Origin: an uncultured Eubacteriales bacterium
GTDB lineage: Bacteria > Bacillota > Clostridia > Oscillospirales > UBA644
Direction: 5' to 3'
DNA length: 10,623 nucleotides
Assembly (NCBI GenBank): GCA_934481505.1
Contig: CAKSPP010000033.1
Span: 1-10,623 of the forward strand
A program made the position numbers and the translations under genes. The notes beneath the pieces were generated by a model, which worked only from the letters and a program-made list of their open reading frames with translations, was not told the DNA's origin and searched no databases. Of this stretch, positions 1-7,839 are shown in pieces (the first letter of the stretch is position 1; each line of letters opens with the position of its first letter).

Positions 1-263
1 ATCGAAACTCCGTAAAAAAGATGTCTGATGTTGACCATTACCGTCATTATTGCGGTTGTCAAAAACGAAACTCCGCCCGAAAGCAGGTCGACCGCGACAT
101 ACTGCATTGACCCTGCGTATATCGTAAGGCTCATAATGGGAGCCCACCACCATGCAAAGCCTTTGCTTTGGAGCAGGATACCGAACCCCGCACCGAGGAC
201 GAGATATCCCGCCATTATCGGCAGCGAGGCTTTGAACGCCGCCTTAAATGTATTATCTTTCAT
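1..263 (-). CDS. azlC: AzlC-family branched-chain amino acid permease, large subunit (C-terminus cut off by window edge)
   Basis: This is a partial gene: the ATG is at 261-263 and the frame stays open for 87 codons to the left edge. AzlC proteins are membrane proteins that, with the small partner AzlD, export branched-chain amino acids or analogues. The visible part has a short polar N-terminus, a hydrophobic segment at residues 14-31, a second at about 39-60 containing the family-typical AGSMQ (residues 50-54), and a third leading into NIRHLFYG (residues 78-85), which closely matches the conserved N-x-R-H-x-x-Y-G motif. About 150 residues are expected beyond the edge, and azlD may follow there. 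It lies 89 nt downstream of typA, behind a long stem-loop. Its Shine-Dalgarno sequence is weak, only A/G-rich (AAAGAAAG). The family call is firm; the actual substrate is inferred. Confidence 0.88.
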   Translation of the reverse strand, partial: MKDNTFKAAFKASLPIMAGYLVLGAGFGILLQSKGFAWWWAPIMSLTIYAGSMQYVAVDLLSGGVSFLTTAIMTVMVNIRHLFYGVS

Positions 264-284
264 AATTCTTTTTCTTTCTTTAAA

Positions 285-322
285 TTGAGCTGTAAAAAAA
301 CGCAGGTTTTCTTACAGCTCAA
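285..322 (-). terminator. Long stem-loop between typA and azlC, probable terminator or leader hairpin
   Basis: The arms at 285-295 and 312-322 are perfect 11-nt inverted repeats (TTGAGCTGTAA / TTACAGCTCAA). On the minus strand the pairing extends inward through GAAAA against TTTTT with one G-U pair, giving about 16 bp around a CCTGCG loop. The hairpin lies 30 nt after the typA stop and 21 nt before the azlC ATG, which suits termination of typA. However, the 3' arm is followed by ATTTAAAG rather than a clean U-run, so termination may be inefficient. It could instead be a structure in the azlC leader. Confidence 0.5.
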
Positions 323-352
323 CTTTCCTATCTCATGAGAACTATATCTCAA

Positions 353-2173
353 TTATTTTTCGTTTCTCATCAAAATCTTCATTCTTGTCGCGTGGTCGAG
401 AATTTTCTTTCTCAGCCTTATCGTCTTCGGCGTGACTTCGAGAATTTCGTCGTCGGCGAGGAATTCGAGAGCCTGTTCAAGGCTAAATTTTCTCGGCGGA
501 ACAAGTCTCAAAGCGTCGTCGTGACCCGAAGAACGGATAGCGGTCATATGCTTCTTCTTGCAGACATTTACCGTTATGTCGTTGCTTCTTAAAGACTCTC
601 CGACTATCATTCCCGCATAAACTTCGGTCTGCGGATCGATAAACATCGGGCCCGAATCCTGCGAATTGAAAATTCCGTAGGTCGTCGCTTCTCCGGTTTC
701 GTAAGCGACAAGCGAACCGTTCGCACGGCGGGGAATATCGCCTCTGTACGGCTGATAGCTGTCGAAAATGGAGTTCATAACGCCTTCGCCCTTGGTGTCG
801 GTGAGGAATTCGTTTTTATATCCGAAAAGTCCTCTTTCGGGGACGATAAATTCAAGACGCGTGCGGGAGCCGATTTTGGACATATGTTGAAGTTCGCCCT
901 TGCGAATGCCCATTTTCGACATTACCGCTCCCGTCGATTCGTCGGGAACATCGACAATAAGTCTTTCCATAGGTTCGCACATAACGCCGTCGACTTCTTT
1001 CATGAGAACTCTCGGAGTGCTTACCTGGAATTCATATCCCTCTCTTCTCATAGTTTCAATGAGAATCGAAAGGTGCATTTCGCCTCTGCCCGAAACCTTA
1101 AAAGCTTCGGTTGTTTCGGTGTCGGAAACGCGGAGAGAAACGTCTTTAAGAAGTTCTTTATAAAGTCTGTCACGAAGATTTCTCGATGTGACGAATTTGC
1201 CCTCTCTGCCGGCAAACGGGCTGTCGTTTACCATAAAGGTCATTTCCATTGTCGGTTCGGAAATCTTGACGAACGGCAGCGGTTCGGGGTGTTCGACGTC
1301 ACAGATAGTATCTCCTATCGTAACGTCTTCGATACCCGATACGCAGATAATTTCGCCTATCGACGCTTCGGTTACGGGGATTTTCTGCAATCCTTCGAAT
1401 TTATAGATGTTTACCGCTTTCGCCTTGTGAAGAGGTCTGTCTTCATGGTAGTCGGTAAGCATTATTTCCTGACCCTGCTTTATAGTTCCTCTTTCGATAC
1501 GACCGACGGCGATACGGCCGACATAGTCGCTGTAATCGATTGAAGAAACGAGCATCTGCAACGGAGCGTCGGGGTCTCCCTCGGGAGGATCTATATAATT
1601 TACTATTGTGTCGAAAAGCGGTTGGAGGTTTTCGCTGCAATCGGGAGTAAGTCCCGCGATACCCTGTCTTGCGGAAGCGAAAATGACGGGGGAGTCGAGC
1701 TGTTCGTCGGTTGCGTCAAGGTCTAAAAGCAGTTCGAGAACTTCGTCGACGACTTCGGTGGGTCTTGCGTCGGGTCTGTCGATTTTATTTACGACGATTA
1801 TAACCTTGTGTCCGAGTTCGAGAGCCTTCTGCAAAACGAATCTTGTCTGCGGCATAGGTCCTTCGAATGCGTCGACAAGCAGCAAAACGCCGTCGACCAT
1901 CTTTAAGATACGTTCGACTTCTCCTCCGAAGTCGGCGTGGCCCGGGGTATCGACGATGTTGATTTTTACGTCTTTATACTGTACGGCGGTGTTTTTGGCG
2001 AGGATGGTTATTCCTCTTTCTCTTTCAAGGTCGTTCGAGTCCATAACTCTGTCGTTTACGACCTGATTTTCTCTGAAAACGCCGCTCTGTTTGAGCATTT
2101 CGTCGACAAGCGTCGTCTTTCCGTGGTCAACGTGTGCGATTATCGCAACATTTCTTAAATTTTTACAGATCAA
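353..2173 (-). CDS. typA: Ribosome-associated translational GTPase TypA/BipA
   Basis: TypA is an EF-G-like GTPase that binds the 70S ribosome and supports ribosome assembly and stress or low-temperature growth. At 606 residues it has the usual family length. The G domain shows G1 AHVDHGKT (13-20), RGITI in switch I (53-57), DTPGHADFGGEVER (75-88), NKID (129-132) and a G5 SARQG (167-171). It is followed by the beta-barrel domain II, EF-G-like domains III and V, and the BipA-specific C-terminal region. The start is TTG at 2171-2173. This gives the family's short N-terminus before the IIAHVDHGKTT block, there is no alternative ATG upstream in the promoter region, and a purine-rich Shine-Dalgarno (AAGGGAAGG, 2183-2191) sits 9 nt upstream. 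The gene has its own promoter and is separated from rnmV by 89 nt, so it can be expressed independently of the upstream operon. The TTG start may limit translation. Confidence 0.97.
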   Translation of the reverse strand: MICKNLRNVAIIAHVDHGKTTLVDEMLKQSGVFRENQVVNDRVMDSNDLERERGITILAKNTAVQYKDVKINIVDTPGHADFGGEVERILKMVDGVLLLVDAFEGPMPQTRFVLQKALELGHKVIIVVNKIDRPDARPTEVVDEVLELLLDLDATDEQLDSPVIFASARQGIAGLTPDCSENLQPLFDTIVNYIDPPEGDPDAPLQMLVSSIDYSDYVGRIAVGRIERGTIKQGQEIMLTDYHEDRPLHKAKAVNIYKFEGLQKIPVTEASIGEIICVSGIEDVTIGDTICDVEHPEPLPFVKISEPTMEMTFMVNDSPFAGREGKFVTSRNLRDRLYKELLKDVSLRVSDTETTEAFKVSGRGEMHLSILIETMRREGYEFQVSTPRVLMKEVDGVMCEPMERLIVDVPDESTGAVMSKMGIRKGELQHMSKIGSRTRLEFIVPERGLFGYKNEFLTDTKGEGVMNSIFDSYQPYRGDIPRRANGSLVAYETGEATTYGIFNSQDSGPMFIDPQTEVYAGMIVGESLRSNDITVNVCKKKHMTAIRSSGHDDALRLVPPRKFSLEQALEFLADDEILEVTPKTIRLRKKILDHATRMKILMRNEK

Positions 2174-2216
2174 GGTGATTTTCCTTCCCTTATATTAAGA
2201 TTTATCTAACTTACTT

Positions 2217-2245
2217 ATTTTATTACCGTAAAATGCGGGTGTCAA
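2217..2245 (-). promoter_or_regulatory. Housekeeping sigma (SigA-type) promoter of typA
   Basis: On the minus strand there is a perfect -35 TTGACA at 2240-2245, a 17-nt spacer, and a -10 TAAAAT at 2217-2222 that differs from TATAAT by one base. Transcription would start around 2210, leaving a leader of roughly 35 nt that contains the purine-rich ribosome binding site. This is the only clearly consensus promoter I can see in the window. It separates typA from the upstream operon. Confidence 0.87.
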
Positions 2246-2262
2246 GGCTTTTTTCAATAATT

Positions 2263-2835
2263 TCAAAGTTCCTTGACCAACTGTTCAAATTCCTCTTTCG
2301 TAACCGTCATATTGAGTGCTTCGACAAGCTTTGTGTTCGATAGTCGGAGCGGCAGCGAAAGACGGGAAAGCAACGCCCTTTTTCTTTCGACGCAGTTGTC
2401 TTTTCCGTAAATTCCTGCGGCGTAAAGGTCGGTTTTCGTTATTTTTTCTCCCGAAAATTCGGACGGGGTCGCCCCTGCTTTTTCGAGAGCCGAAATAATC
2501 GCGTCTTTCGGGACTCCCTCAACGCCGAGAAGTCCCTCCGCAGACGGCTTTTCTTTTCTGCTTTCTTTCCCTTTTATCGTCGGAATATAAGCGTTTTTAA
2601 TATATTTCTTATCGACGAAACTTTCGATATACTGCCTTATCTTAAAGCCTGCTCCGTCGCTGTCGGTAAGGACTATTATTCCGCGTTTTTTCGCGATATC
2701 CCTTATCCATTGCCGCAGTTCGGCGTCTTTGAAAATCCGAAAACCTCTCGTCGTTATAACGGTCGCGTCGCAAACCTGCTTTATTGCGGCTTCGTCATAT
2801 TTCCCCTCGGCGATTATAACCTCGTTTATTCTCAT
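2263..2835 (-). CDS. rnmV: Ribonuclease M5-like TOPRIM protein (5S rRNA maturation)
   Basis: RNase M5 trims both ends of precursor 5S rRNA in low-GC Gram-positives. The protein has 190 residues. An N-terminal TOPRIM domain carries the catalytic glutamate in AEGKYD (E10) and the metal-binding DSDGAG (D58, D60). A basic linker (about 89-97) leads to GLLGVEG (101-107) and then a C-terminal region (about 125-190) of the kind found in M5 homologues. The start is the ATG at 2833-2835, which overlaps the holA TGA as ATGA. The frame is open further upstream, but that stretch duplicates holA codons and adds residues foreign to the family. There is no strong Shine-Dalgarno, consistent with translational coupling to holA. 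In Bacillus the gene sits beside rsmA (ksgA), not holA. The TOPRIM call is very firm; the M5 assignment is probable and rests on the EGKYD and DSDGAG layout, total length and C-terminal region. Confidence 0.88.
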   Translation of the reverse strand: MRINEVIIAEGKYDEAAIKQVCDATVITTRGFRIFKDAELRQWIRDIAKKRGIIVLTDSDGAGFKIRQYIESFVDKKYIKNAYIPTIKGKESRKEKPSAEGLLGVEGVPKDAIISALEKAGATPSEFSGEKITKTDLYAAGIYGKDNCVERKRALLSRLSLPLRLSNTKLVEALNMTVTKEEFEQLVKEL

Positions 2836-3839
2836 AATTTCGAAACGCATTCCGCAATAAGGCGGTAGACCGAATCCTCCATTGAAACGGCGGTGCTTTT
2901 TGAGGAAATGTCGGCGGCAATGCAGCATTCAAGCAGTGCGTTTATCTGCCCGTCTGAAAGTCTGCGTGCGATTTCGCAGTTTTTCTGCGTGGGATATTCC
3001 TTTGTCCCCATTATTTTGCCTATTTCGCTCTGCGTTTTTCGCTCTTCCAGAAGAATCCTCGTTTTTGCAATCGTCGCGACCGCGTTTTCTATCGAATAAA
3101 GAAGAATGAGAGGGTAGGTGTTCATCGCGAGCATCTTTTTGCAGATATCATAGGCGGCGTCACAGTTTTTTGAGAAAATCGCGTTTGTCATTTCATAGCT
3201 TTTCGCGTCGTAACTTTTTGTCGAAAGCAGGTCGATATCCGCCTGCGAAACGGTTTTTTCGTCTTCTTTATAGAAAATGAGCTTGTCCGCTTCGTTTTTC
3301 AGAAGAAACATATCGGCAGGGATATTTTTGACGAAATATTCTGCGACCTGACGGGATATTGAAAATCCGTGCTTTGAAAAATATCCCGAAGCCCATCGGA
3401 TAAGGTCTTTTTCTTCGGGTGTGTCGCAGACGACCGAAAGCCCGTTTGCCTTGACGAATTTTTCGAAAGCCTTATATTCCGCTGTTCTCTTGTCGTATTT
3501 TTCGACGTCGCAGTAGATAACGAGACACATTTCGTCCGATAAAAGCCCCTCTTCTTTCGAAAGAAGAGAAACGACGGGCGACGAAATCGGCAGGTCGGTT
3601 ATTATATACAATTTTTTTGCCGAAACGAGTGGCAGAGAACGGATGTTTTCGGTGAACTCCTCCGTCGAAAGGTCTTTCCCGTCTGCGGTCATCAGGTCGA
3701 AATCGTTTTCTTCGGGCAAAACCGCCTTTTTAAGGGCGGAAAGCCAATATTCCTTTAAGTACGGCTCGTTGCCGGTTATAAGATATATTCTGCGGAAGCT
3801 CTTTTCCGCGATATCGTTTTTTAAGAATTCAAGACTCAT
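2832..3839 (-). CDS. holA: DNA polymerase III delta subunit (clamp loader)
   Basis: HolA is the 'wrench' subunit of the clamp loader that opens the beta sliding clamp for loading at primed DNA. The protein has 335 residues, close to the usual length. It begins with the family-typical pattern RIYLITGNEPYLKEY (17-31), equivalent to the degenerate AAA+ N-terminus that lacks a functional Walker A lysine. The usual acidic and hydrophobic N-terminal domain follows, and then a helical C-terminal collar domain (about 215-335) containing a run around YPLILLYSIENAV. The ATG at 3837-3839 starts 2 nt after the mutS2 stop, and the gene ends in an ATGA overlap with rnmV. Sequence conservation in this family is low, so the call rests on the N-terminal block, the size and the overall pattern. 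The repair/replication context agrees. Confidence 0.92.
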   Translation of the reverse strand: MSLEFLKNDIAEKSFRRIYLITGNEPYLKEYWLSALKKAVLPEENDFDLMTADGKDLSTEEFTENIRSLPLVSAKKLYIITDLPISSPVVSLLSKEEGLLSDEMCLVIYCDVEKYDKRTAEYKAFEKFVKANGLSVVCDTPEEKDLIRWASGYFSKHGFSISRQVAEYFVKNIPADMFLLKNEADKLIFYKEDEKTVSQADIDLLSTKSYDAKSYEMTNAIFSKNCDAAYDICKKMLAMNTYPLILLYSIENAVATIAKTRILLEERKTQSEIGKIMGTKEYPTQKNCEIARRLSDGQINALLECCIAADISSKSTAVSMEDSVYRLIAECVSKL

Positions 3840-3841
3840 CT

Positions 3842-6196
3842 TTATTTAAGCGTCACTATCGTTACGCCTGCTTCTCCTTCTCCGAATGTGCCGAGGCGGA
3901 ATTCTTCGACAAGCGGGTTTCTTCTTAACATCGAGTGAACCCCCTGCCGCAAAACCCCTGTGCCTTTTCCGTGAATAATGCTTACCGTTTTAAGACCCGA
4001 AAGGTAGCAGTTGTGAATGAAATCTTCGACGATAGGCTCCGCGTCGAGCAGGTTTTCGCCTCTGATGTCAAGTTCGCGTGAAACCTGTCTCGACCCTCTT
4101 TCGGTTTTTACCGAGGGCGTCGGAACGGGCTTAAAATCGGTTTTGACTTTCGGCTTTTCGCAAAGTTCAAGGTCGGAAAGCTTGACTTTCGTGCGGATTA
4201 TCCCTGCCTGCAATTCGACATATCCCTTTTTGTCGGCAGGGGAAAGGACGGTCGCTTCTTTTCCGAGAGATACGATTTTTACCGTGTCGCCCTTTGAAAG
4301 AGGTCTGTCTATCGGCTTTTTCGCCTGCGGACGCAGCTTTTCTTCTATCTTCGATTTTTCTTCGTAGTCTTTTCTTGCCTTGTCGAGTTTTTCTTTGAAA
4401 TTCTTCTTGTCTTTTTCGCGTCTTACTTCTTCGAGTTCGTCGAGAATAAATTCGCTTTCGGTCACGGTTTTTTCCCAAAGAGCCTGTGCCTTTTTTAATG
4501 CGTTCTGTGCTTCTTTTTCGGCGTTTTCCTTTGCTTTTTCTGCGTCGATACGCAGTTTTTCGCAGTATTCTTCCGCCTCTTTTAACTTGTTTGCCGCCGT
4601 TTTTTCGTTTTCTTCGATTTCTCTTCGGCTTATTTCGAGGTCGGCAAGAACCGTTTCGACTCTTACCGTGTCGGAAGAAATCTGTTCTTTCGCGTCGGTT
4701 ATTATCTCTTCGGGCATACCGAGCCTTGCGGCTATGGCAAAGGCGTTCGATTTTCCGGGAAGCCCCGTGACGAGTTTATAGGTCGGCTTTAAGGTCGTGA
4801 GGTCGAATTCGCAGGAGGCGTTTTCAACTCCGTCGGTGTGAATCGCAAAGAGTTTGAGCTCGGGATAGTGCGTTGTCGCCGCGATTTTCGCCCCTCTTTC
4901 CATAAGCGTTTTTATTATCGAAACGGCAAGGGCGGCTCCCTCCGCAGGGTCTGTTCCTCCGCCGAGTTCGTCGAGGAGAATAAGCGAATTTCCGTCCGCC
5001 TCGTCGATTATTTTTATGATGTTCGACATGTGCGAAGAGAAAGTCGAGAGCGACTGCTCGATCGACTGCTCGTCGCCGATATCCGCATAAATTTTATCGA
5101 AAAACGCAACTGTGCTGCCCTCTTTTGCGGGAATGAAAAGTCCGCATTTTGCCATAAGGCAGAGAAGTCCCGCTGTTTTTAACGTTACGGTCTTTCCGCC
5201 GGTGTTCGGTCCCGTTATCATAAGCACCGAATATTTTTCGCCGAGCGAAATATCGGTCGGGACGACTGTTTTTTTGTCTATAAGGGGGTGTCTTGCCCTT
5301 GAAAGGCGGATAATTCCGTCTTCGTTTATTTCGGGAAAAACCGCCGACATTTTGTCCGCAAGTTTTGCCTTTGCGAAAAGCAGGTCGAAATAAACCGCGA
5401 GGAAATAACTCTGTTTTATTCCCTCGGTAAAGCCCGAAACTTCCTCCGAAAGGGCTGCCAAAATCGCCTCTATTTCGTGTTTTTCTTCCGACGCTAAAAG
5501 CGAGAGGTCGTTGTTTGCCGAAACGACGCTCATCGGCTCGATAAAGACGGTCGAGCCGCTTGCCGAAGTGTCGTGAACAAGCCCCGGAATTTCGTTTTTG
5601 TTTTCCGCCTTGACGGGAATAACGAATCTGTCGTTTCTTATCGTGACGATGTTATCCTGCAAATATTTCTGATAATTCGGCGATTTTATATAGCTTTCAA
5701 GGGACGAACGTATTTTGTTTTTTGCCTGTGCGGTTTTTCTTCTTATTTCGTGAAGGCGGGACGATGCCCTGTCTGAAACTTCTTCTTCCGACGGAAAATC
5801 GGTGAAAATCTTATCTTCGAGATATCTGTTTGACGAAAATTTCGGCAGATAACCCTTGATAAGTCCGTCTTCTGCATGGTTTTGAAGATATTCTTCGAGA
5901 AGTCTTGCGGTGCGGAGAAGCCTTGCGATTTTCAAGAATTCGCCTATCGACAAAACCGCTCCTCTTTCCGCTTTTTTAACGCTTTCCGAAACGTCGCTTA
6001 TTCCCGAAAAAGAGGGGGCGGAATACTTTTTATATAAAACGAACGCCTCGTCGGTTTCGCGAAGAGCCTGCCTGCATTTTTCCGCCGAATCAAAAGGCAC
6101 GGTTTCTTCCGCCGCTTTTTTTGCGGAAGAAGACACGCAGCAGTCGGAAAGCAGAAGCAGGATTTTATCAAGTTCGAGAGTTTTTATTTCATTCAT
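3842..6196 (-). CDS. mutS2: MutS2 ATPase with C-terminal Smr endonuclease domain
   Basis: MutS2 is a MutS paralogue that does not do mismatch repair. It has been linked to suppression of recombination and, in Bacillus, to recognising and splitting collided ribosomes. At 784 residues it is nearly the length of the Bacillus protein. A helical core/lever region (1-300) is followed by the ABC-type ATPase: Walker A GPNTGGKT (329-336), Walker B with signature LILLDELGGGTDP (405-417) and a TTHY switch histidine (441-444). Next comes a long charged coiled coil (about 510-625), a small KOW-like beta domain (about 632-680) and the Smr nuclease domain (709-784) with LDIRG (709-713) and HGKGTGVLR (742-750). 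The mismatch-binding N-terminal domain of MutS1 is absent, as expected. The ATG at 6194-6196 overlaps the end of recO by 8 nt, and holA follows after 2 nt, so expression is probably coupled to both. Confidence 0.97.
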   Translation of the reverse strand: MNEIKTLELDKILLLLSDCCVSSSAKKAAEETVPFDSAEKCRQALRETDEAFVLYKKYSAPSFSGISDVSESVKKAERGAVLSIGEFLKIARLLRTARLLEEYLQNHAEDGLIKGYLPKFSSNRYLEDKIFTDFPSEEEVSDRASSRLHEIRRKTAQAKNKIRSSLESYIKSPNYQKYLQDNIVTIRNDRFVIPVKAENKNEIPGLVHDTSASGSTVFIEPMSVVSANNDLSLLASEEKHEIEAILAALSEEVSGFTEGIKQSYFLAVYFDLLFAKAKLADKMSAVFPEINEDGIIRLSRARHPLIDKKTVVPTDISLGEKYSVLMITGPNTGGKTVTLKTAGLLCLMAKCGLFIPAKEGSTVAFFDKIYADIGDEQSIEQSLSTFSSHMSNIIKIIDEADGNSLILLDELGGGTDPAEGAALAVSIIKTLMERGAKIAATTHYPELKLFAIHTDGVENASCEFDLTTLKPTYKLVTGLPGKSNAFAIAARLGMPEEIITDAKEQISSDTVRVETVLADLEISRREIEENEKTAANKLKEAEEYCEKLRIDAEKAKENAEKEAQNALKKAQALWEKTVTESEFILDELEEVRREKDKKNFKEKLDKARKDYEEKSKIEEKLRPQAKKPIDRPLSKGDTVKIVSLGKEATVLSPADKKGYVELQAGIIRTKVKLSDLELCEKPKVKTDFKPVPTPSVKTERGSRQVSRELDIRGENLLDAEPIVEDFIHNCYLSGLKTVSIIHGKGTGVLRQGVHSMLRRNPLVEEFRLGTFGEGEAGVTIVTLK

Positions 6197-6974
6197 TATT
6201 TTTGTCGTTTCCTTTCGAGACGAGAGCCTCGATATCCCTTATCTGCCTGAAACAGTCGAGCGATTTATAGCTGCGTTCGGTCACGAATTCGAGATATTTT
6301 TCGGTGAGGCTGCCTATATAGGAGAGTATTTTATCGTCGGCAAAAACGGCGTATGCACCGAGATTGTCGGTTTTGAGAATATGTGTTGCGATTTTTCGCA
6401 CGGTATCGTTTATTTTGTAGCCGGGACGGTCCTTTTCGCAGTTTTTACAGTAAATTCCTTGGTCGAAAACCCAGATGTCGCCCTCGTCTCTGCCGCAGAC
6501 GGAGCATTCCGAAAAATCGGGTTCGAACCCCTGATATTTCGCGAATTTTAATTCGAAAACCATTTTTACGGTGAGAGGGGAGATATCCTTTTTCTTGCAT
6601 AAGACGTAAAGGGAATTAAGAAGCAGCCTTAGAAACATAAATTCGTCGCCCGAAAGCGATTCTTTCGGCAGATACATGCAGACTTCCGCAAAATATTGGG
6701 CAAGCGAAAGTGCCGAAAGATCTTCGCGAAGTTCGAAGAAATTTTCTTTCGGTTCTGCGGTGTCAACGATATAAAGCCCCTGCTTTCCGGAACGGTAAAG
6801 GTCGAATTCTGAATAGGAAAACGGCTGAGTGAAAATAACCGAACGGCGGCTTTTTTTCACGCCTCTTACAAGGGCGTCCACTCTTCCCGAATTTGAAGAA
6901 AGCAACGATAAAATAAGGTCGTTTTCTTTGTAGGGGGCTGCTTTCAATACGATTGCGTCAAGTTTACTGTTCAT
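6189..6974 (-). CDS. recO: DNA repair protein RecO
   Basis: RecO works with RecR to load RecA onto SSB-coated single-stranded DNA in the RecFOR recombination pathway. The protein has 261 residues. An N-terminal OB-fold (about 1-80) begins with the typical pattern of a short strand, then YKENDLILSLLSSNSGRV (15-32). A helical domain follows, with a zinc-binding site formed by C157, C160, C176 and C179. All four cysteines are present, so the zinc site is intact. The ATG at 6972-6974 lies inside the last codons of era (11-nt overlap), and the gene ends 8 nt inside mutS2, so it is very probably co-translated with both. The era-recO pair is a standard Bacillota arrangement; mutS2 directly after recO is less so. 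Confidence 0.96.
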   Translation of the reverse strand: MNSKLDAIVLKAAPYKENDLILSLLSSNSGRVDALVRGVKKSRRSVIFTQPFSYSEFDLYRSGKQGLYIVDTAEPKENFFELREDLSALSLAQYFAEVCMYLPKESLSGDEFMFLRLLLNSLYVLCKKKDISPLTVKMVFELKFAKYQGFEPDFSECSVCGRDEGDIWVFDQGIYCKNCEKDRPGYKINDTVRKIATHILKTDNLGAYAVFADDKILSYIGSLTEKYLEFVTERSYKSLDCFRQIRDIEALVSKGNDKNNE

Positions 6975-7839
6975 TTTCTGCGATATATTTCTCGTCGTCC
7001 CTCCATCCTTCTTTTACTTTAACGAAACATTCGAGATATACTTTTTTGCCGAGAAGCTTTTCCATTTCTTCTCTTGCGGCGGTCGCGGCTTTTTTGATAC
7101 CTTCGCCGTTTTTGCCTATGATTATTCCTTTGTGCGAACTTCTTTCGCAAACGACGGTCGCCATGATTTCGACAAGAGGCTTGTCCTCTCTTTCCTTAAA
7201 GGAGTCGATTTCGACGTTAATTCCGTGCGGAACTTCGTCGTCGAGCCTTCTGATAAGTTTTTCTCTTAAAATTTCCGAAACAAGCTGTCTTTCGGTTCTG
7301 TCTGTCGAAATATCGTCGGGGTAATAGGCGGTGTCTCCGTGTGCAAATTTTGTTATTTCGTCGATAAGAGGCGAGATGTTGTCCTTTTTCAACGCACTTA
7401 AAGGAACAACCGCAGCAAAGTCCGCAAGTTCGGAATATTCTATAATTGCCTTTGCGACATAGTCTTTTTTAACGGAATCGGTCTTGTTTATAACAAGAAT
7501 GAGAGGAACTCCGTCGTTTTTGAAACGCTCTATAAGTTCTTTTTCGGTTTTTCCGGGACTTCTCGGTTCGACAACAAGCAGAGCACAGTCAACTCCGTCG
7601 ACCGCTTCGTTTACATCCTTTATCATCTTTTCGCCGAGCTTGTTTTTCGGCTTATGTACGCCGGGGGTGTCTATAAAAACAAGCTGCAAATTTTCGCGGT
7701 TGTAAATACCGGTGATTTTCCCTCTCGTTGTCTGCGGCTTTGAAGAAACTATCGAAATTTTTTCGCCTATAATCGCATTGAGAAGAGTGCTTTTGCCGAC
7801 GTTCGGTCTGCCTATTATTGTTATAAATCCTGATTTCAT
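6964..7839 (-). CDS. era: GTPase Era, 30S ribosomal subunit assembly factor
   Basis: Era binds the 3' end of 16S rRNA through its KH domain and checks late 30S assembly. The protein is 291 residues, full length. The GTPase domain has G1 GRPNVGKST (10-18), the effector loop QTTRGKITGI (36-45), G3 DTPG (57-60), G4 NKTD (118-121) and G5 SAL (148-150). The C-terminal type II KH domain has the GxxG loop in IGKNGEG (241-247) and ends with VKVKEGWRDD. The ATG at 7837-7839 follows the dgkA TAG stop without any gap, and an AAGGAAG ribosome binding site (7847-7853) lies 7 nt upstream inside dgkA. The gene neighbours ybeY and dgkA as in most Bacillota. YbeY and Era act on the same end of 16S rRNA, which fits their linkage. 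Confidence 0.98.
   Translation of the reverse strand: MKSGFITIIGRPNVGKSTLLNAIIGEKISIVSSKPQTTRGKITGIYNRENLQLVFIDTPGVHKPKNKLGEKMIKDVNEAVDGVDCALLVVEPRSPGKTEKELIERFKNDGVPLILVINKTDSVKKDYVAKAIIEYSELADFAAVVPLSALKKDNISPLIDEITKFAHGDTAYYPDDISTDRTERQLVSEILREKLIRRLDDEVPHGINVEIDSFKEREDKPLVEIMATVVCERSSHKGIIIGKNGEGIKKAATAAREEMEKLLGKKVYLECFVKVKEGWRDDEKYIAENEQ

Noticed and set aside
28..288. A plus-strand frame of 86 codons at the left end
   Set aside because: The minus strand here encodes an unmistakable AzlC N-terminus (AGSMQ and NIRHLFYG motifs), so the plus-strand frame is its antisense shadow.
884..1543. A 219-codon open frame on the plus strand opposite typA
   Set aside because: It is fully antisense to highly conserved TypA domains, with no plausible promoter or ribosome binding site and no recognisable protein features.
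2836..2928. A longer rnmV start upstream at 2928
   Set aside because: The added 31 residues overlap the holA 3' end in another frame, look unlike any M5 N-terminus, and the ATGA overlap at 2832-2835 gives the family-typical start just before the INEVIIAEGKYD block.
5910..6551. A 213-codon open frame on the plus strand opposite mutS2 and recO
   Set aside because: It spans the junction of two genuine minus-strand genes and shows no domain or start signal of its own; it is a shadow of their codon usage.
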